A program made the translations under genes and the position numbers. Of a stretch of 64,000 nt of DNA, positions 56,224-64,000 are shown in pieces. Under the pieces are notes generated by a model that did no database searches, was not told the origin of the DNA, and saw only the letters and a list, made by a program, of their open reading frames with translations. This DNA is from Hyphomicrobiales bacterium (GTDB lineage Bacteria > Pseudomonadota > Alphaproteobacteria > Rhizobiales > Rhizobiaceae). Where the stretch lies: positions 1-64,000 of the forward strand of contig UCEU01000014.1 in the NCBI GenBank assembly GCA_900471485.1. The letters are read 5' to 3'. Position 1 is the first letter of the stretch. Each line of letters starts with the position of its first letter.

Positions 56224-56979
56224 ATGCAGGGCAATATGGAACGGCGCACGGCCCTCGTCACCGGAGCACAGCAGGGGATCGGCGCGGCAATTGCGATCCG
56301 ATTGGCGAAGGCGGGGATCGATGTCGCGATCAATTGGCTGGACGACGAGAAGGGCGCGGAAGCCGTGGCATCGGAAGCGAGCGCCCACGGCGGTAAGGTC
56401 ATCCTGGTGAGGGGCGATCTTGCCACGGTCGATGGGGCGAGGGCGATGGTGCAGGCGAGCGCGGAAGTCTTTGGGCGCCTCGACATCCTCGTCAACAATG
56501 CCGCCATCTTTCCACGTTCTCCATTTCTCGACATGGAGCCGGAGAGCTGGGATATCGTGCTCAATGTGAATCTTCGCGGCAGCGTCTTCGCGGCGCAGGC
56601 GGCCGCCCGGCTGATGGTTGCGCGGAAAGCCGGCGGCGTCATCGTCAACACGAGTTCCCAGGCCGTTCGCGGTGTTACACGATCGGCCCACTATGTCGCG
56701 AGCAAGGGCGCGATTATCTCGCTCACGCGTGCGATGGCACTGGAGCTCGCGCCGTACGGCATCCGCGTCAACGCGGTATCACCGGGCCTGATCGATACGG
56801 CCCAGCCGCGCATCGTCCATACGGAAGAGGAACTCGAGGAGCGCGGCCGTCTCGTGCCGCTCGGCCGCATCGGCCAACCCGACGACATCGCCGGCATGGT
56901 CGCATTCCTTGTGTCGGACGAAGCATCCTACGTGACCGGCCAGACCATTCAGGTCAATGGCGGGACCTACATGCCATGA
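56224..56979 (+). CDS. SDR family oxidoreductase 1 of the amidohydrolase operon
   Basis: 251-aa [11 protein letters not shown] near residues 13-20, NNAA, and catalytic YVASK with S ([10 protein letters not shown]). Close to FabG/glucose-dehydrogenase-like enzymes in overall layout. The ATG at 56224 is 2 bp after the amidohydrolase stop. The C-terminal stop overlaps the next SDR start (ATGA). Confidence 0.9.
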   Translation: MQGNMERRTALVTGAQQGIGAAIAIRLAKAGIDVAINWLDDEKGAEAVASEASAHGGKVILVRGDLATVDGARAMVQASAEVFGRLDILVNNAAIFPRSPFLDMEPESWDIVLNVNLRGSVFAAQAAARLMVARKAGGVIVNTSSQAVRGVTRSAHYVASKGAIISLTRAMALELAPYGIRVNAVSPGLIDTAQPRIVHTEEELEERGRLVPLGRIGQPDDIAGMVAFLVSDEASYVTGQTIQVNGGTYMP

Positions 56980-57731
56980 CCGATAGTATCAGCAACAGAC
57001 GAGAACTCGAGGGGCTGACCGCGATCGTCACGGGGGGCGGTCGCGGCGTCGGTCTGGCGATTGCCAGTCGCTTCGCACTCGAGGGCGCCCGTGTTCTTGC
57101 CCTTGATCTGGCCGACACTGGGCCGGACGATATTGGCGATAATGTCGAGTATCACCGGGTGGACGTGTCATCCGAGCCGTCGGTTACGGCATTTTTCAAC
57201 AAGCTCGGCACGATCAACATTCTCGTGAATAACGCCGCTGTCGTTACCCGCCAGACGACGATCGACGATCTTGATACTTCGGAGTGGAACCAAGCACTGG
57301 CTGTCAATCTGACGGGAGCGTTCCTGATGGCGAAGCATGCCATCCCACTGATGCGCAGGAATGCGGCGCATCGCGGCGGCTCCATCATCAATGTCGCATC
57401 ACAGCTGGGCATTGCCGCACTGCCAAACCGCGCCGCCTATATCGCCACAAAGGGCGCGATGATCGCTTTTAGCCGGGCGCTCGCGGTCGATCACGGTAAG
57501 GAGGGCATCCGGGTCAACACCTTGTCGCCCGGTGCGGTTGCAACCGAGCGCGTGCTGGAAAGACACGGGACGATCGAGGCCGCTGAAGGGAAGATGGCCG
57601 CAGATTACCCGCTCGGACGCATCGCCCGGATCGAGGACGTGGCCGAAGCGGCGTTGTTCCTTGCCTCCGGCCGGTCCGGCTTCATGACGGGTTCGAACAT
57701 GGTTGTCGATGGCGGCTATTCAGCCAGATGA
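56976..57731 (+). CDS. SDR family oxidoreductase 2 of the amidohydrolase operon
   Basis: 251-aa [11 protein letters not shown] near residues 19-26, acidic LALDLADTG at the end of beta-2 (NAD preferred), NNAA, and YIATK with S in NVASQLG. It is only distantly similar to SDR 1, so the two may act on different steps or form a hetero-oligomer. Translationally coupled to SDR 1. Confidence 0.9.
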   Translation: MTDSISNRRELEGLTAIVTGGGRGVGLAIASRFALEGARVLALDLADTGPDDIGDNVEYHRVDVSSEPSVTAFFNKLGTINILVNNAAVVTRQTTIDDLDTSEWNQALAVNLTGAFLMAKHAIPLMRRNAAHRGGSIINVASQLGIAALPNRAAYIATKGAMIAFSRALAVDHGKEGIRVNTLSPGAVATERVLERHGTIEAAEGKMAADYPLGRIARIEDVAEAALFLASGRSGFMTGSNMVVDGGYSAR

Positions 57732-57763
57732 ATGGCGCCTCTATGGCGTCTTAAGGATTGCAG

Positions 57764-59170
57764 ATGAATGAAGAGCTCCACCTCCTGACGATCGCGCAGG
57801 CATCGGCAAAGATCCGGCAAGGACTACTGTCCCCTGTCGATCTGACGCAAGCCTATCTCGACCGCATCGCGCGCTACAACAGCGTGGTGAACGCCTATAT
57901 CGAAGTCTTCGCCGAGCCGGCGTTGGAGGCGGCGTACAAGGCCGAGGAGCAAATCAGGGCCGGGCATTGGATCGGCCCCATGCACGGGATTCCGATTGCG
58001 CTCAAGGACAACATCTACAGCGTGGAGGGTCCGACTACCTGCCATTCCAGGCTTCTCAAGGGCAATAATCCCGGTGTCGATGCCGGCGTCGTCAGCCGGC
58101 TTCGCGCCGCGGGCGCGGTTCTGCTCGGTAAGCTGTCGATGTGGGAGTTTGCCACCGGCGGCAACACTCTGCTGGACGAGTGGCCGGCGGCGCGAAATCC
58201 CTGGAACCTTGCCCGTAGCGCCAACGGCTCCTCAAGCGGCTCGGCGGTCGCGGTCGCCGCCGGACTTTGCGCCGGCGCCATCGGCACCGATACCGGCGGT
58301 TCCATCCGCAACCCCGCGGCGTGGTGCGGAGTAGCAGGTCTGAAGCCGACTTACGGCCTGGTCTCGCGTGCCGGCGCGGTGCCGGTATCCTTCTCTCTCG
58401 ATCACGTCGGTCCGCTTGCCTGGACGAGTGAAGACTGCGCCTTGATGCTCGATGCCATGGCCGGAGCGGACGTGGACGATCCAAGCAGCTCGCAAGAGTC
58501 GCTGCTGGTGCCCATGTCTCTTGCCGATGTTCGCGTGGGGGTCGTGTCGCATTACCTGACTGATGGGGAAGGTGTCACCGCACCGGTCGCGCGGTCGTTC
58601 CATGCGGTCGTTTCCCTGCTTGCCGACAAGGTTGCATCGATCGAGAACGTGACACTTCCTTCGATGCGGCTCTACCAGGATGTCGGGCTGCAGATCGCTC
58701 GCGCCGAGGCTTTCGCCATACACGAGCCGACCCTGGTCAGTTCTCCGGAACTCTACGGACCGGCGGCACGTCGCCGCCTGATGATGGGCGCGGTGGTGCG
58801 CGGCTCCGATTACGTCAACGCACAGCGCGAGCGCCTGCGGCTGACACAAGAGATGGGATCGCTGATGAAAGACTTTGATATCCTGCTTCTTCCGGCTGTG
58901 CGCTTCGGCGCATGTGGTTTCGGAGAGGATGTGCTTGGGGCGAAAGGCGCCTTCTTCGGTCGTCCATTCAACGTGACCGGCTATCCGGCGGCAGTCGCGC
59001 CTGCCGGTGAGGACGACGATGGGATGCCCCTTGCTGTGCAGATCGCCGGCCGCCCCTTCGAGGATCGTCTTGTTGCTTCGGTCGGGTCGGTGATCGAAGC
59101 CGCGGTCGGCCTGCGTGACCTGCGTCCAGCATTCGAAACTTCCGCTCGCGCCGCGGCGCTGGCATCCTAG
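57764..59170 (+). CDS. Amidase-signature hydrolase (AtzE-like)
   Basis: 468 aa with the complete Ser-cisSer-Lys triad: K81 (ALKDNIYS), cis-Ser near S157 (NGSSSGS) and nucleophile S180 (GTDTGGSIRNPAAWCGVAGLKPTYG). The layout is that of AtzE/GatA-type amidases. The 64-aa gene directly downstream resembles AtzG, the small partner that AtzE (1-carboxybiuret hydrolase) needs. It may therefore hydrolyse an N-carboxy, N-carbamoyl or amide product released by the amidohydrolase. The start at 57764 follows AAGGA. Confidence 0.88.
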   Translation: MNEELHLLTIAQASAKIRQGLLSPVDLTQAYLDRIARYNSVVNAYIEVFAEPALEAAYKAEEQIRAGHWIGPMHGIPIALKDNIYSVEGPTTCHSRLLKGNNPGVDAGVVSRLRAAGAVLLGKLSMWEFATGGNTLLDEWPAARNPWNLARSANGSSSGSAVAVAAGLCAGAIGTDTGGSIRNPAAWCGVAGLKPTYGLVSRAGAVPVSFSLDHVGPLAWTSEDCALMLDAMAGADVDDPSSSQESLLVPMSLADVRVGVVSHYLTDGEGVTAPVARSFHAVVSLLADKVASIENVTLPSMRLYQDVGLQIARAEAFAIHEPTLVSSPELYGPAARRRLMMGAVVRGSDYVNAQRERLRLTQEMGSLMKDFDILLLPAVRFGACGFGEDVLGAKGAFFGRPFNVTGYPAAVAPAGEDDDGMPLAVQIAGRPFEDRLVASVGSVIEAAVGLRDLRPAFETSARAAALAS

Positions 59171-59179
59171 GAGAATACC

Positions 59180-59374
59180 ATGCCTGATCATGCCGACCTG
59201 GCGGATACGCTTATCGCGTCCTATGGACTGAACATTCTTCCGGAGGACCGATCAGCCATGCAGAAGACGCTTGGGGAAATCCTTGCTGCAGCCGGTACCG
59301 TGAAGAAGCATCGCGCCATGACCGACGAGCCGGCCGCGATATTCAAACTGCGCCCGGCGCCACGCAACGCCTGA
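59180..59374 (+). CDS. AtzG-like small protein (DUF4089)
   Basis: 64 aa, ending in a positively charged tail. The sequence (LADTLIASYGLNILPEDRSAMQKTLGEILAAAG) forms amphipathic helices and fits DUF4089/AtzG, a GatC-like partner that wraps around an AtzE-type amidase. It starts 9 bp after the amidase stop and overlaps the MFS start by one base, so it is clearly part of the operon. Easily missed because of size. Confidence 0.78.
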   Translation: MPDHADLADTLIASYGLNILPEDRSAMQKTLGEILAAAGTVKKHRAMTDEPAAIFKLRPAPRNA

Positions 59375-60777
59375 TGTCCGAGACCCCGGTAATTCAACGC
59401 GCGACCCGCATCGTGCCACTCATCGTCGCGTGCCCGCTGTTCATGGTCAACCTGGATTCGTCGATCCTCCTGACCGCGATCCCTACCATGGCGAAGTCGC
59501 TCGGGGTGGACGCCGTTTCCCTGACGCCATTGATCTCCGCGTATCTCATCGCACTTGCCGTTTCCATGCCGGTTTCCGGCTGGTTCAGCGACCGTCTCGG
59601 GGGCCGGCAGGCTTTTATCGGCGCGGTCGTGATATTTACCCTCGGATCGCTGCTGTGCGCGTTCGCCCCGACACTCCCTCTGCTGATCGCGGCAAGAGTG
59701 GTGCAGGGGCTCGGGGGCGGCCTGATGACGCCGGTCGCACGCATCGTGCTGTTGAAGGCGGTCCCGAAATCCGAACTCGTGAGCGCTATGGCCTGGTATA
59801 CGACGCCGGCACTTCTCGGCCCGGTGATCGGCCCATCTCTCGGGGGGGTGATCGTAGAGCATCTCTCCTGGAGCTTCGTGTTTCTCGTGAATATTCCCTT
59901 CGGCCTGCTGACGCTTTTTGCCTCGTTGGCAATCCTGAAGCGCGATGAAGAGAAGATTAGCCGCCCCTTCGATGTCACCGGATTCCTGTTGCTGAGCACC
60001 GGCCTTGTCGTTGCCCTGTTGTCGTTTGATGGGATCAATGCAGGAGACAGTCGGGCATTGCTCGCTCTACTGGGGATCGGGATAGGGCTCTCGCTGGTAT
60101 TTGCTTACACCTGCCATGCGGTCCGAACGGGCAAGCCGTTGATTGGCTTGTCCGTACTCGGCGACAAGATCTATGCATCTACGCTTTGGGGCGGATCGGT
60201 CTTCCGCTTGGGGACAGCTGCGCTTCCCTTTCTGCTGTCGATCGTACTACAAGGCGAGCGGCATCTGACGCCATCGAATGTCGGTTTTCTCCTTTCGTGC
60301 ATGGCTTTCGGAGCGATGTCGGCAAAGCCGGTGGCTCCGGTGATCATTCGCAGACTCGGATATCGGACATTATTGGTCGGTAACGCGGCCGTGAGTTCTT
60401 TGATAATGGCTTGGCTCGCGTTGGCTTCGGCTTCCTCGCCGGTCTGGTTGATCGGGCTCGTGCTTACGGTAAGCGGGCTGTCGCGCTCAGTGCAGTTCAC
60501 GGCGCTGAACAGCCTTGCCTATTACTCGGTGCCCAATTCTGAAGTCGCGAGCGCCAGCACCCTGCAGAGTATTGCTCAGCAAGTTTCCATCGGTTTCGGT
60601 GTCGTGCTCGCAAATCTCTTCGTAGGCGGTCTCGGTGCTGCCGGGATGCCGACTGAACAGCATGCCGTTGCCTATGCGCTCGTCGCCATTGCGCTGGTAT
60701 GTGCGACGTCGATAGGGCCATTTTGCGGTCTTGACAAAGACGCAGGGCAGGCCGCTTTGGGTGAGCGATCCTCATAA
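59374..60777 (+). CDS. MFS transporter (DHA2/EmrB type)
   Basis: 467-aa inner-membrane protein with many hydrophobic segments (12-14). Motif A is GWFSDRLGGRQAFIGA near residue 68; the DHA2-type start FMVNLDSSILLTAIPTMAKSLG and the antiporter motif C-like AMAWYTTPALLGPVIGPSLGG are visible. Drug:H+ antiporter relatives export small molecules. Here it may export a toxic intermediate or analogue of the substrate, or act as a second importer. Confidence 0.88.
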   Translation: MSETPVIQRATRIVPLIVACPLFMVNLDSSILLTAIPTMAKSLGVDAVSLTPLISAYLIALAVSMPVSGWFSDRLGGRQAFIGAVVIFTLGSLLCAFAPTLPLLIAARVVQGLGGGLMTPVARIVLLKAVPKSELVSAMAWYTTPALLGPVIGPSLGGVIVEHLSWSFVFLVNIPFGLLTLFASLAILKRDEEKISRPFDVTGFLLLSTGLVVALLSFDGINAGDSRALLALLGIGIGLSLVFAYTCHAVRTGKPLIGLSVLGDKIYASTLWGGSVFRLGTAALPFLLSIVLQGERHLTPSNVGFLLSCMAFGAMSAKPVAPVIIRRLGYRTLLVGNAAVSSLIMAWLALASASSPVWLIGLVLTVSGLSRSVQFTALNSLAYYSVPNSEVASASTLQSIAQQVSIGFGVVLANLFVGGLGAAGMPTEQHAVAYALVAIALVCATSIGPFCGLDKDAGQAALGERSS

Positions 60778-60946
60778 GGGAAACGGCCTCAACCGAGCAT
60801 CAGCTTGCTTAGCCCAAACGAGAGGCGCTGGCGGCGCGGACGTCGCCGAAGCCGTTTCCGGAAGCGCTGCTGAATATGACGGCGGCGCCGCTCGTCAGAC
60901 TGAGTGAAGGCTACGGCGACGTCAAACCGTCCCAGGACGTCATGCC
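60778..60946. other. Gap between convergent units with long-range inverted repeat
   Basis: GGAAACGGC (60779-60787) and GCCGTTTCC (60851-60859) are perfect 9-bp inverted copies 63 bp apart, just after the MFS stop codon. They could fold into the 3' end of the plus-strand operon transcript. No T-run and no gene are visible. Confidence 0.4.
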
Positions 60947-61678
60947 TCAAACGGGAACGACGACGCCATCATGTCCGCTGCGGTCGAGCGAATTCCTGAC
61001 AAAGCCGTTGGATTTCAGCTTCCGCACAAGATGTGCAACGTATTCCGCTGCGAGGCGACGATCGGAACTGACGCCCACCGCCTGCGGTATCGCCATGAAC
61101 GGTTCGATCATGACTTCGCAGTCGGGCCTGTCCTTAGCCACGTTCTGCATGGCTTGACGAACGCCCGCCAGCCCGTCGATCTCATGAGCATTGAGGGCCG
61201 CCGCGGCTTCGGGAAAGCTGTCGAAGCGAACAAGAGTGCCCGCGACGTGGTTCCGGGAAAGGAAGAGTTCGTACGCGCTCCCTTTGACCGCGCCGATCTT
61301 CAATCCAGTCCGATCAACGTCGGCAAAGGTTCTCACTTCCCTTGCTTTGGGAACGAGAAATGCTCCTTCAATCTGGACGTATGGGCTACTGTAAGCGATC
61401 CGCTCTGCTCGCTTGGGATCGATCGCCAGGAAACAAACGTCCCACTCGCCCGTTCCTGCGCTGCCCGAGACGTCGCCAGCCCTGTCGAAGTGACGAAAGC
61501 GGACTTGAAGTGAAAGCTCCTCGGCGAGCTTTCTGGCGATGTCGACCGAGACACCCGTTGGCGTATCTTCGGTCGGCCCCCGCCGCACCAGCACCACGTT
61601 GCCGTGATTGAGAGCGCAGATGAGCGTGCCAGAGGGAGCGATCTCCCGGCGGACGTCGTCGAGGCTAAAGTCGGTCAC
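60947..61678 (-). CDS. SBP family 3-domain protein lacking a signal peptide
   Basis: 243 aa with the fold of amino-acid-binding proteins (LICALNHGNVVLVRRGPTEDTPTGVSVDIARKLAEELSLQVRF; WDVCFLAIDPKRAERIAYSSPYVQIEGAFLV; LKIGAVKGSAYELFLSR). No signal peptide and no transporter genes are nearby, so it may be a cytoplasmic binding protein or an enzyme built on this fold. The start is GTG at 61678, 7 nt after GGGAGG. Last gene of a four-gene unit with rubredoxin, reductase and cupin-like genes. Confidence 0.82.
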   Translation of the reverse strand: MTDFSLDDVRREIAPSGTLICALNHGNVVLVRRGPTEDTPTGVSVDIARKLAEELSLQVRFRHFDRAGDVSGSAGTGEWDVCFLAIDPKRAERIAYSSPYVQIEGAFLVPKAREVRTFADVDRTGLKIGAVKGSAYELFLSRNHVAGTLVRFDSFPEAAAALNAHEIDGLAGVRQAMQNVAKDRPDCEVMIEPFMAIPQAVGVSSDRRLAAEYVAHLVRKLKSNGFVRNSLDRSGHDGVVVPV

Positions 61679-61705
61679 GTTTTTTCCTCCCAAAGAGCGA
61701 GCGGC

Positions 61706-62446
61706 TCAAATGGATTTCATCCACTCATCTTCGCTCGGGAACTGCGTTACCATGAGTTCCAGCCCGTTTTCCCCAGCGGTGATCGTCGGGGCAGTTTCAT
61801 CGAGCCGCACGAAGAGGAGTGAGAACGGCTCATAAGTCCTGCCTTCGTGAACAAGACTTCCATTCAGCACGATCAGGTACTGGCCACCGGTGCCATTCGG
61901 GTCCGGCGTCTGCACCTGCATGCCTGGCCCCAGCCGAAAGACCTTGCAGTTCATGCCGTCATCGCCGGGTTGCTCGTCGATTACCGTGTCGACGGTGAGT
62001 TCGGTGCGATTGCGAAGCACCGGCTCGATCGACAGGGCGACGGCTTCCGATGTCCGATGCCGCCTCTTGGTCGGCTTGAGCTTCTCGCGGACATTCGGCG
62101 TGGTGAGGTAAACGAGGCCGGCGTCTGTCTTGCTGCGCAGAGTCAGGTACGACAGGCCCTGTTCGCTTGCGATCAGGGGGCCGTAGCCCGTGTGATGATC
62201 GGCGTAGTGGACCGTGACGAGGCGTACTTCATCGCGGCCGATCGTTCCACTTCCTGCGATGAAGACCTGAAACTGGTCGACGATATGGAAATGGGAATCG
62301 AGCTTCTGGTGAGCATTGAGGTCGAGGCGGAACGCCTGCGGATCCGGAGCGGCGATGTCCGAGTTTTTCCCGAACATGTTAATTTTCCACGATTGGCCGC
62401 GGCGAAAGCGTTCTGGTTCTTTTTCGGTGTAAGATGCTGCTTGCAT
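61706..62446 (-). CDS. Cupin-like hypothetical protein
   Basis: 246 aa, probably two beta-barrel halves. Cupin-type features are LDSHFHIVDQFQVFIAGSGTIGRDEV (a His pair near residues 52-54) with VHYADHHTGYGPLIA in the first half, and GMQVQTPDPNGTGGQYLIVLNGSLVHEGRTYEPFSLLFV in the second half, which lacks the metal His cluster. It may bind a metal or be a small-molecule binding protein. I do not recognise a named family. It lies between the reductase and the SBP3-domain gene with gaps of 27-33 bp. Confidence 0.7.
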   Translation of the reverse strand: MQAASYTEKEPERFRRGQSWKINMFGKNSDIAAPDPQAFRLDLNAHQKLDSHFHIVDQFQVFIAGSGTIGRDEVRLVTVHYADHHTGYGPLIASEQGLSYLTLRSKTDAGLVYLTTPNVREKLKPTKRRHRTSEAVALSIEPVLRNRTELTVDTVIDEQPGDDGMNCKVFRLGPGMQVQTPDPNGTGGQYLIVLNGSLVHEGRTYEPFSLLFVRLDETAPTITAGENGLELMVTQFPSEDEWMKSI

Positions 62447-62479
62447 CGGTTTTCCTCCTCAGGCCGTGCCGGCGCGGAT

Positions 62480-63691
62480 TCAATGGTGGTGTGGTGGCGG
62501 GAACTCGACATCGAGGGCGGAGGCGATCGCCTCGCGGCTCATGCCGAGCATGTCGTGCAGTTTGCCGAATTGTTGTGGGGCGTTGATCGTCTGAACAGCG
62601 ATCAGGTGATCGTTTTTAAACCCGAGCACCGAAAATGCCCCGCTGGCGGGAGCATTCAACACCGCTTCCATGTCCGTGGCGTTGACGTCACCTGACATCT
62701 GAATCTGGATCGCAGCCTGGTGAGACCAGTATCTAGGCGGGCGCTTTTGTGGGAGGTCCAAGCCCATGATTGTTGCAGCGACAATCTTCGCCTGGTCTTG
62801 GCCGGGATTGACCGCCTCGTTGCGAACGTGACGACCAAGGACCGGATCATACCACGCGGAGCAATCCCCGACCGCGTAGATGCCAGGATCGGAGGAAAGC
62901 CCAACCTCGGAAACCGCGATCCCGTTGGTGACCTCCAAGCCCGCCTCGCGCGCAAGCGTTTCATGAGGTGCGGCCCCGATAGCAGCAACGACGATCTCCG
63001 CTCTGATTTCTTCTCCATCGGCAAGGGTTACGACACCCGTCCGGCCATCTTCGGCCTTTTGAATGGATGCCACCGAACTGCCGAAGCGGACCCCGAGTCC
63101 TTTGTTCGAATGTCGATCGAGAACATAATTCGCGATCGCTTTGCTGACGGTTCGTTCCATGATCCTGGAGCCGGCTTCGACAACCGTGACATCGAGTCCT
63201 TGCGCCAATGCCATGGCCGCAATTTCCATCCCGATCAATCCGCCGCCGATGATGACCATCGAGTTCGCGCCGTCGATACGCGATTTCAGAGCGGTCAGAT
63301 CGTCATGGGTACGAAGATAATGGGCAAGGCGATCGGGGTCGATGGAGACCGGGAGCCGACGCGGCTCGGCTCCGCACGCCAAAATGAGTTGGTCGTATGA
63401 ATACGTTGTCCCGTCCTCGGCCGTCGCAGAGCGCTGGACCGTATTCAGCTTGCTCACTTTGACACCTTGGACGAGGTCGATCTGGTTATTGGTATAAAAG
63501 CTCTCGGGACGGAGAAGAGTCGGGGTGTAGTCCTTTTTCGACAGCGCTTCCTTCGAGAGCGGAGGCCGATGGTACGGAAGGACCGTCTCTTCGGTGATAA
63601 GCGTTATTTTCCCGTCGTATTTCGCGGTCCGCAATGCTGCGGCCGTTGCGACGCCGGAGTGAGACGCTCCAATGATCAAGATTCCCGACAT
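62480..63691 (-). CDS. FAD/NAD(P)-dependent reductase (rubredoxin/ferredoxin reductase type)
   Basis: 403 aa: FAD motif ILIIGASHSGVATAAAL at the N-terminus, NAD(P) motif IGGGLIGMEIAAMAL near residue 150, and the second FAD motif IYAVGDCSAW near residue 280, followed by a reductase C-terminal domain. This matches reductases that pass electrons from NAD(P)H to rubredoxin or [2Fe-2S] ferredoxins for oxygenases. The rubredoxin gene 20 bp upstream is the obvious partner. The start at 63691 was chosen over a 22-codon upstream extension that overlaps the rubredoxin gene. Confidence 0.88.
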   Translation of the reverse strand: MSGILIIGASHSGVATAAALRTAKYDGKITLITEETVLPYHRPPLSKEALSKKDYTPTLLRPESFYTNNQIDLVQGVKVSKLNTVQRSATAEDGTTYSYDQLILACGAEPRRLPVSIDPDRLAHYLRTHDDLTALKSRIDGANSMVIIGGGLIGMEIAAMALAQGLDVTVVEAGSRIMERTVSKAIANYVLDRHSNKGLGVRFGSSVASIQKAEDGRTGVVTLADGEEIRAEIVVAAIGAAPHETLAREAGLEVTNGIAVSEVGLSSDPGIYAVGDCSAWYDPVLGRHVRNEAVNPGQDQAKIVAATIMGLDLPQKRPPRYWSHQAAIQIQMSGDVNATDMEAVLNAPASGAFSVLGFKNDHLIAVQTINAPQQFGKLHDMLGMSREAIASALDVEFPPPHHH

Positions 63692-63711
63692 GGCGGACCT
63701 GTTCACTCCGC

Positions 63712-63915
63712 TTAGCTGACGACAACCATGTCGAACTCGCTCTTGCGAGCACCGCATTCTGGACAGACCCAGTCGTCAGGAACATCTTCCCAGCGTGTTC
63801 CAGGCTCAACGCCACCGTCTGGATCACCCAACGCCTCGTCGTAAACGTATGCGCAGAGGACGCACTGCCATACCTTAAAATCGCCTCTCTCGGCGACCAG
63901 CGCAGACGTTCCCAT
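63712..63915 (-). CDS. Rubredoxin
   Basis: 67-aa iron protein with the Fe(Cys)4 site: C18-x2-C21 (CVLC) and C51-x2-C54 (CPEC), and the rubredoxin core [30 protein letters not shown]. It carries electrons from the reductase encoded next to it to an acceptor, probably an oxygenase not in the window. The ATG at 63915 has GGAGG seven bases upstream; a start five codons earlier is unlikely. First gene seen in the unit; the promoter or an upstream gene lies beyond about 63930, where the last 85 bp show nothing clear. Confidence 0.93.
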   Translation of the reverse strand: MGTSALVAERGDFKVWQCVLCAYVYDEALGDPDGGVEPGTRWEDVPDDWVCPECGARKSEFDMVVVS

Positions 63916-64000
63916 TGGATTTCCTCCCATAAATGCGAATTTCTTAAGACGCTAACCGATAGGGCTTGGTATCGCCAGATGTTCTGTCATACTATCAGCA

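Noticed and set aside
50964..60777. Reading the operon as a complete cyanuric acid or reductive pyrimidine pathway
   Set aside because: AtzD-, AtzF-, beta-ureidopropionase- and dihydropyrimidine dehydrogenase-like genes are not present in the window.

Overview
The window reads as accessory, catabolic DNA from an alphaproteobacterium of the Rhizobium/Agrobacterium/Sinorhizobium type. The reasons are the high GC content, the gene orders pcaDCHGB-pcaQ and pcaIJF-pcaR typical of that group, five ABC import systems in 64 kb, and a palindromic intergenic repeat (30911-31040) of the kind common in Rhizobiaceae. I see no rRNA, tRNA, replication, ribosomal or housekeeping gene, no transposase and no CRISPR array. 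A megaplasmid/chromid or a chromosomal catabolic island are both possible.

Layout. (1) 0.1-7.5 kb: a CUT1 sugar ABC transporter with a GH127 beta-L-arabinofuranosidase, divergent from a LacI regulator, with two operator palindromes 31 bp apart. (2) 7.6-9.7 kb: a secreted YVTN beta-propeller protein and a DUF305 protein. (3) 9.7-18.1 kb: a stress or xenobiotic-type island with two Tat-exported alpha/beta hydrolases, an NTF2-like protein, a quinol-monooxygenase-like protein, a quinone-oxidoreductase-like MDR protein, an SDR, and three tandem paralogous AraC regulators. Two of its operons share a promoter module. (4) 18.1-18.8 kb: no supported gene. (5) 18.9-27.1 kb: a CUT2 sugar ABC transporter with SDR, enolase-superfamily dehydratase, SMP-30 lactonase and GntR regulator, which looks like a non-phosphorylative sugar oxidation pathway. 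(6) 27.5-41.8 kb: a branched-chain-type ABC importer plus the complete protocatechuate branch of the beta-ketoadipate pathway (pcaB,G,H,C,D; pcaQ; pobA; pcaF,J,I; pcaR), with recognisable PcaQ and PcaR boxes. (7) 41.8-49.8 kb: two paralogous divergent GntR regulators, a QuiC-type 3-dehydroshikimate dehydratase fusion, and a polar-amino-acid-type ABC importer interleaved with AroQ-like and AroE-like enzymes. (8) 49.9-60.8 kb: LysR regulator, NitT/TauT-type ABC importer, COG0523 GTPase, dihydropyrimidinase-like hydrolase, two SDRs, an AtzE-like amidase with an AtzG-like small partner, and an MFS transporter. (9) 60.9-64 kb: a rubredoxin, FAD-dependent reductase, cupin-like protein and signal-less SBP3-domain protein in one operon that probably continues past the window edge.

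How the parts connect. Regions 6 and 7 form a funnel: quinate/shikimate-type compounds (AroE-like, AroQ-like, QuiC) and 4-hydroxybenzoate (PobA) converge on protocatechuate, which is cleaved by PcaHG and converted through PcaB, C, D, IJ and F to succinyl-CoA and acetyl-CoA. The AroQ-like and AroE-like proteins have lost conserved substrate-anchoring residues, so their real substrate may be a relative of quinate/shikimate. Region 8 looks like an uncharacterised pathway that opens a cyclic amide or ureide and then hydrolyses the product. Regions 8 and 9 are the best candidates for undescribed systems. All functional calls rest on reading motifs and gene order; no database search was run.
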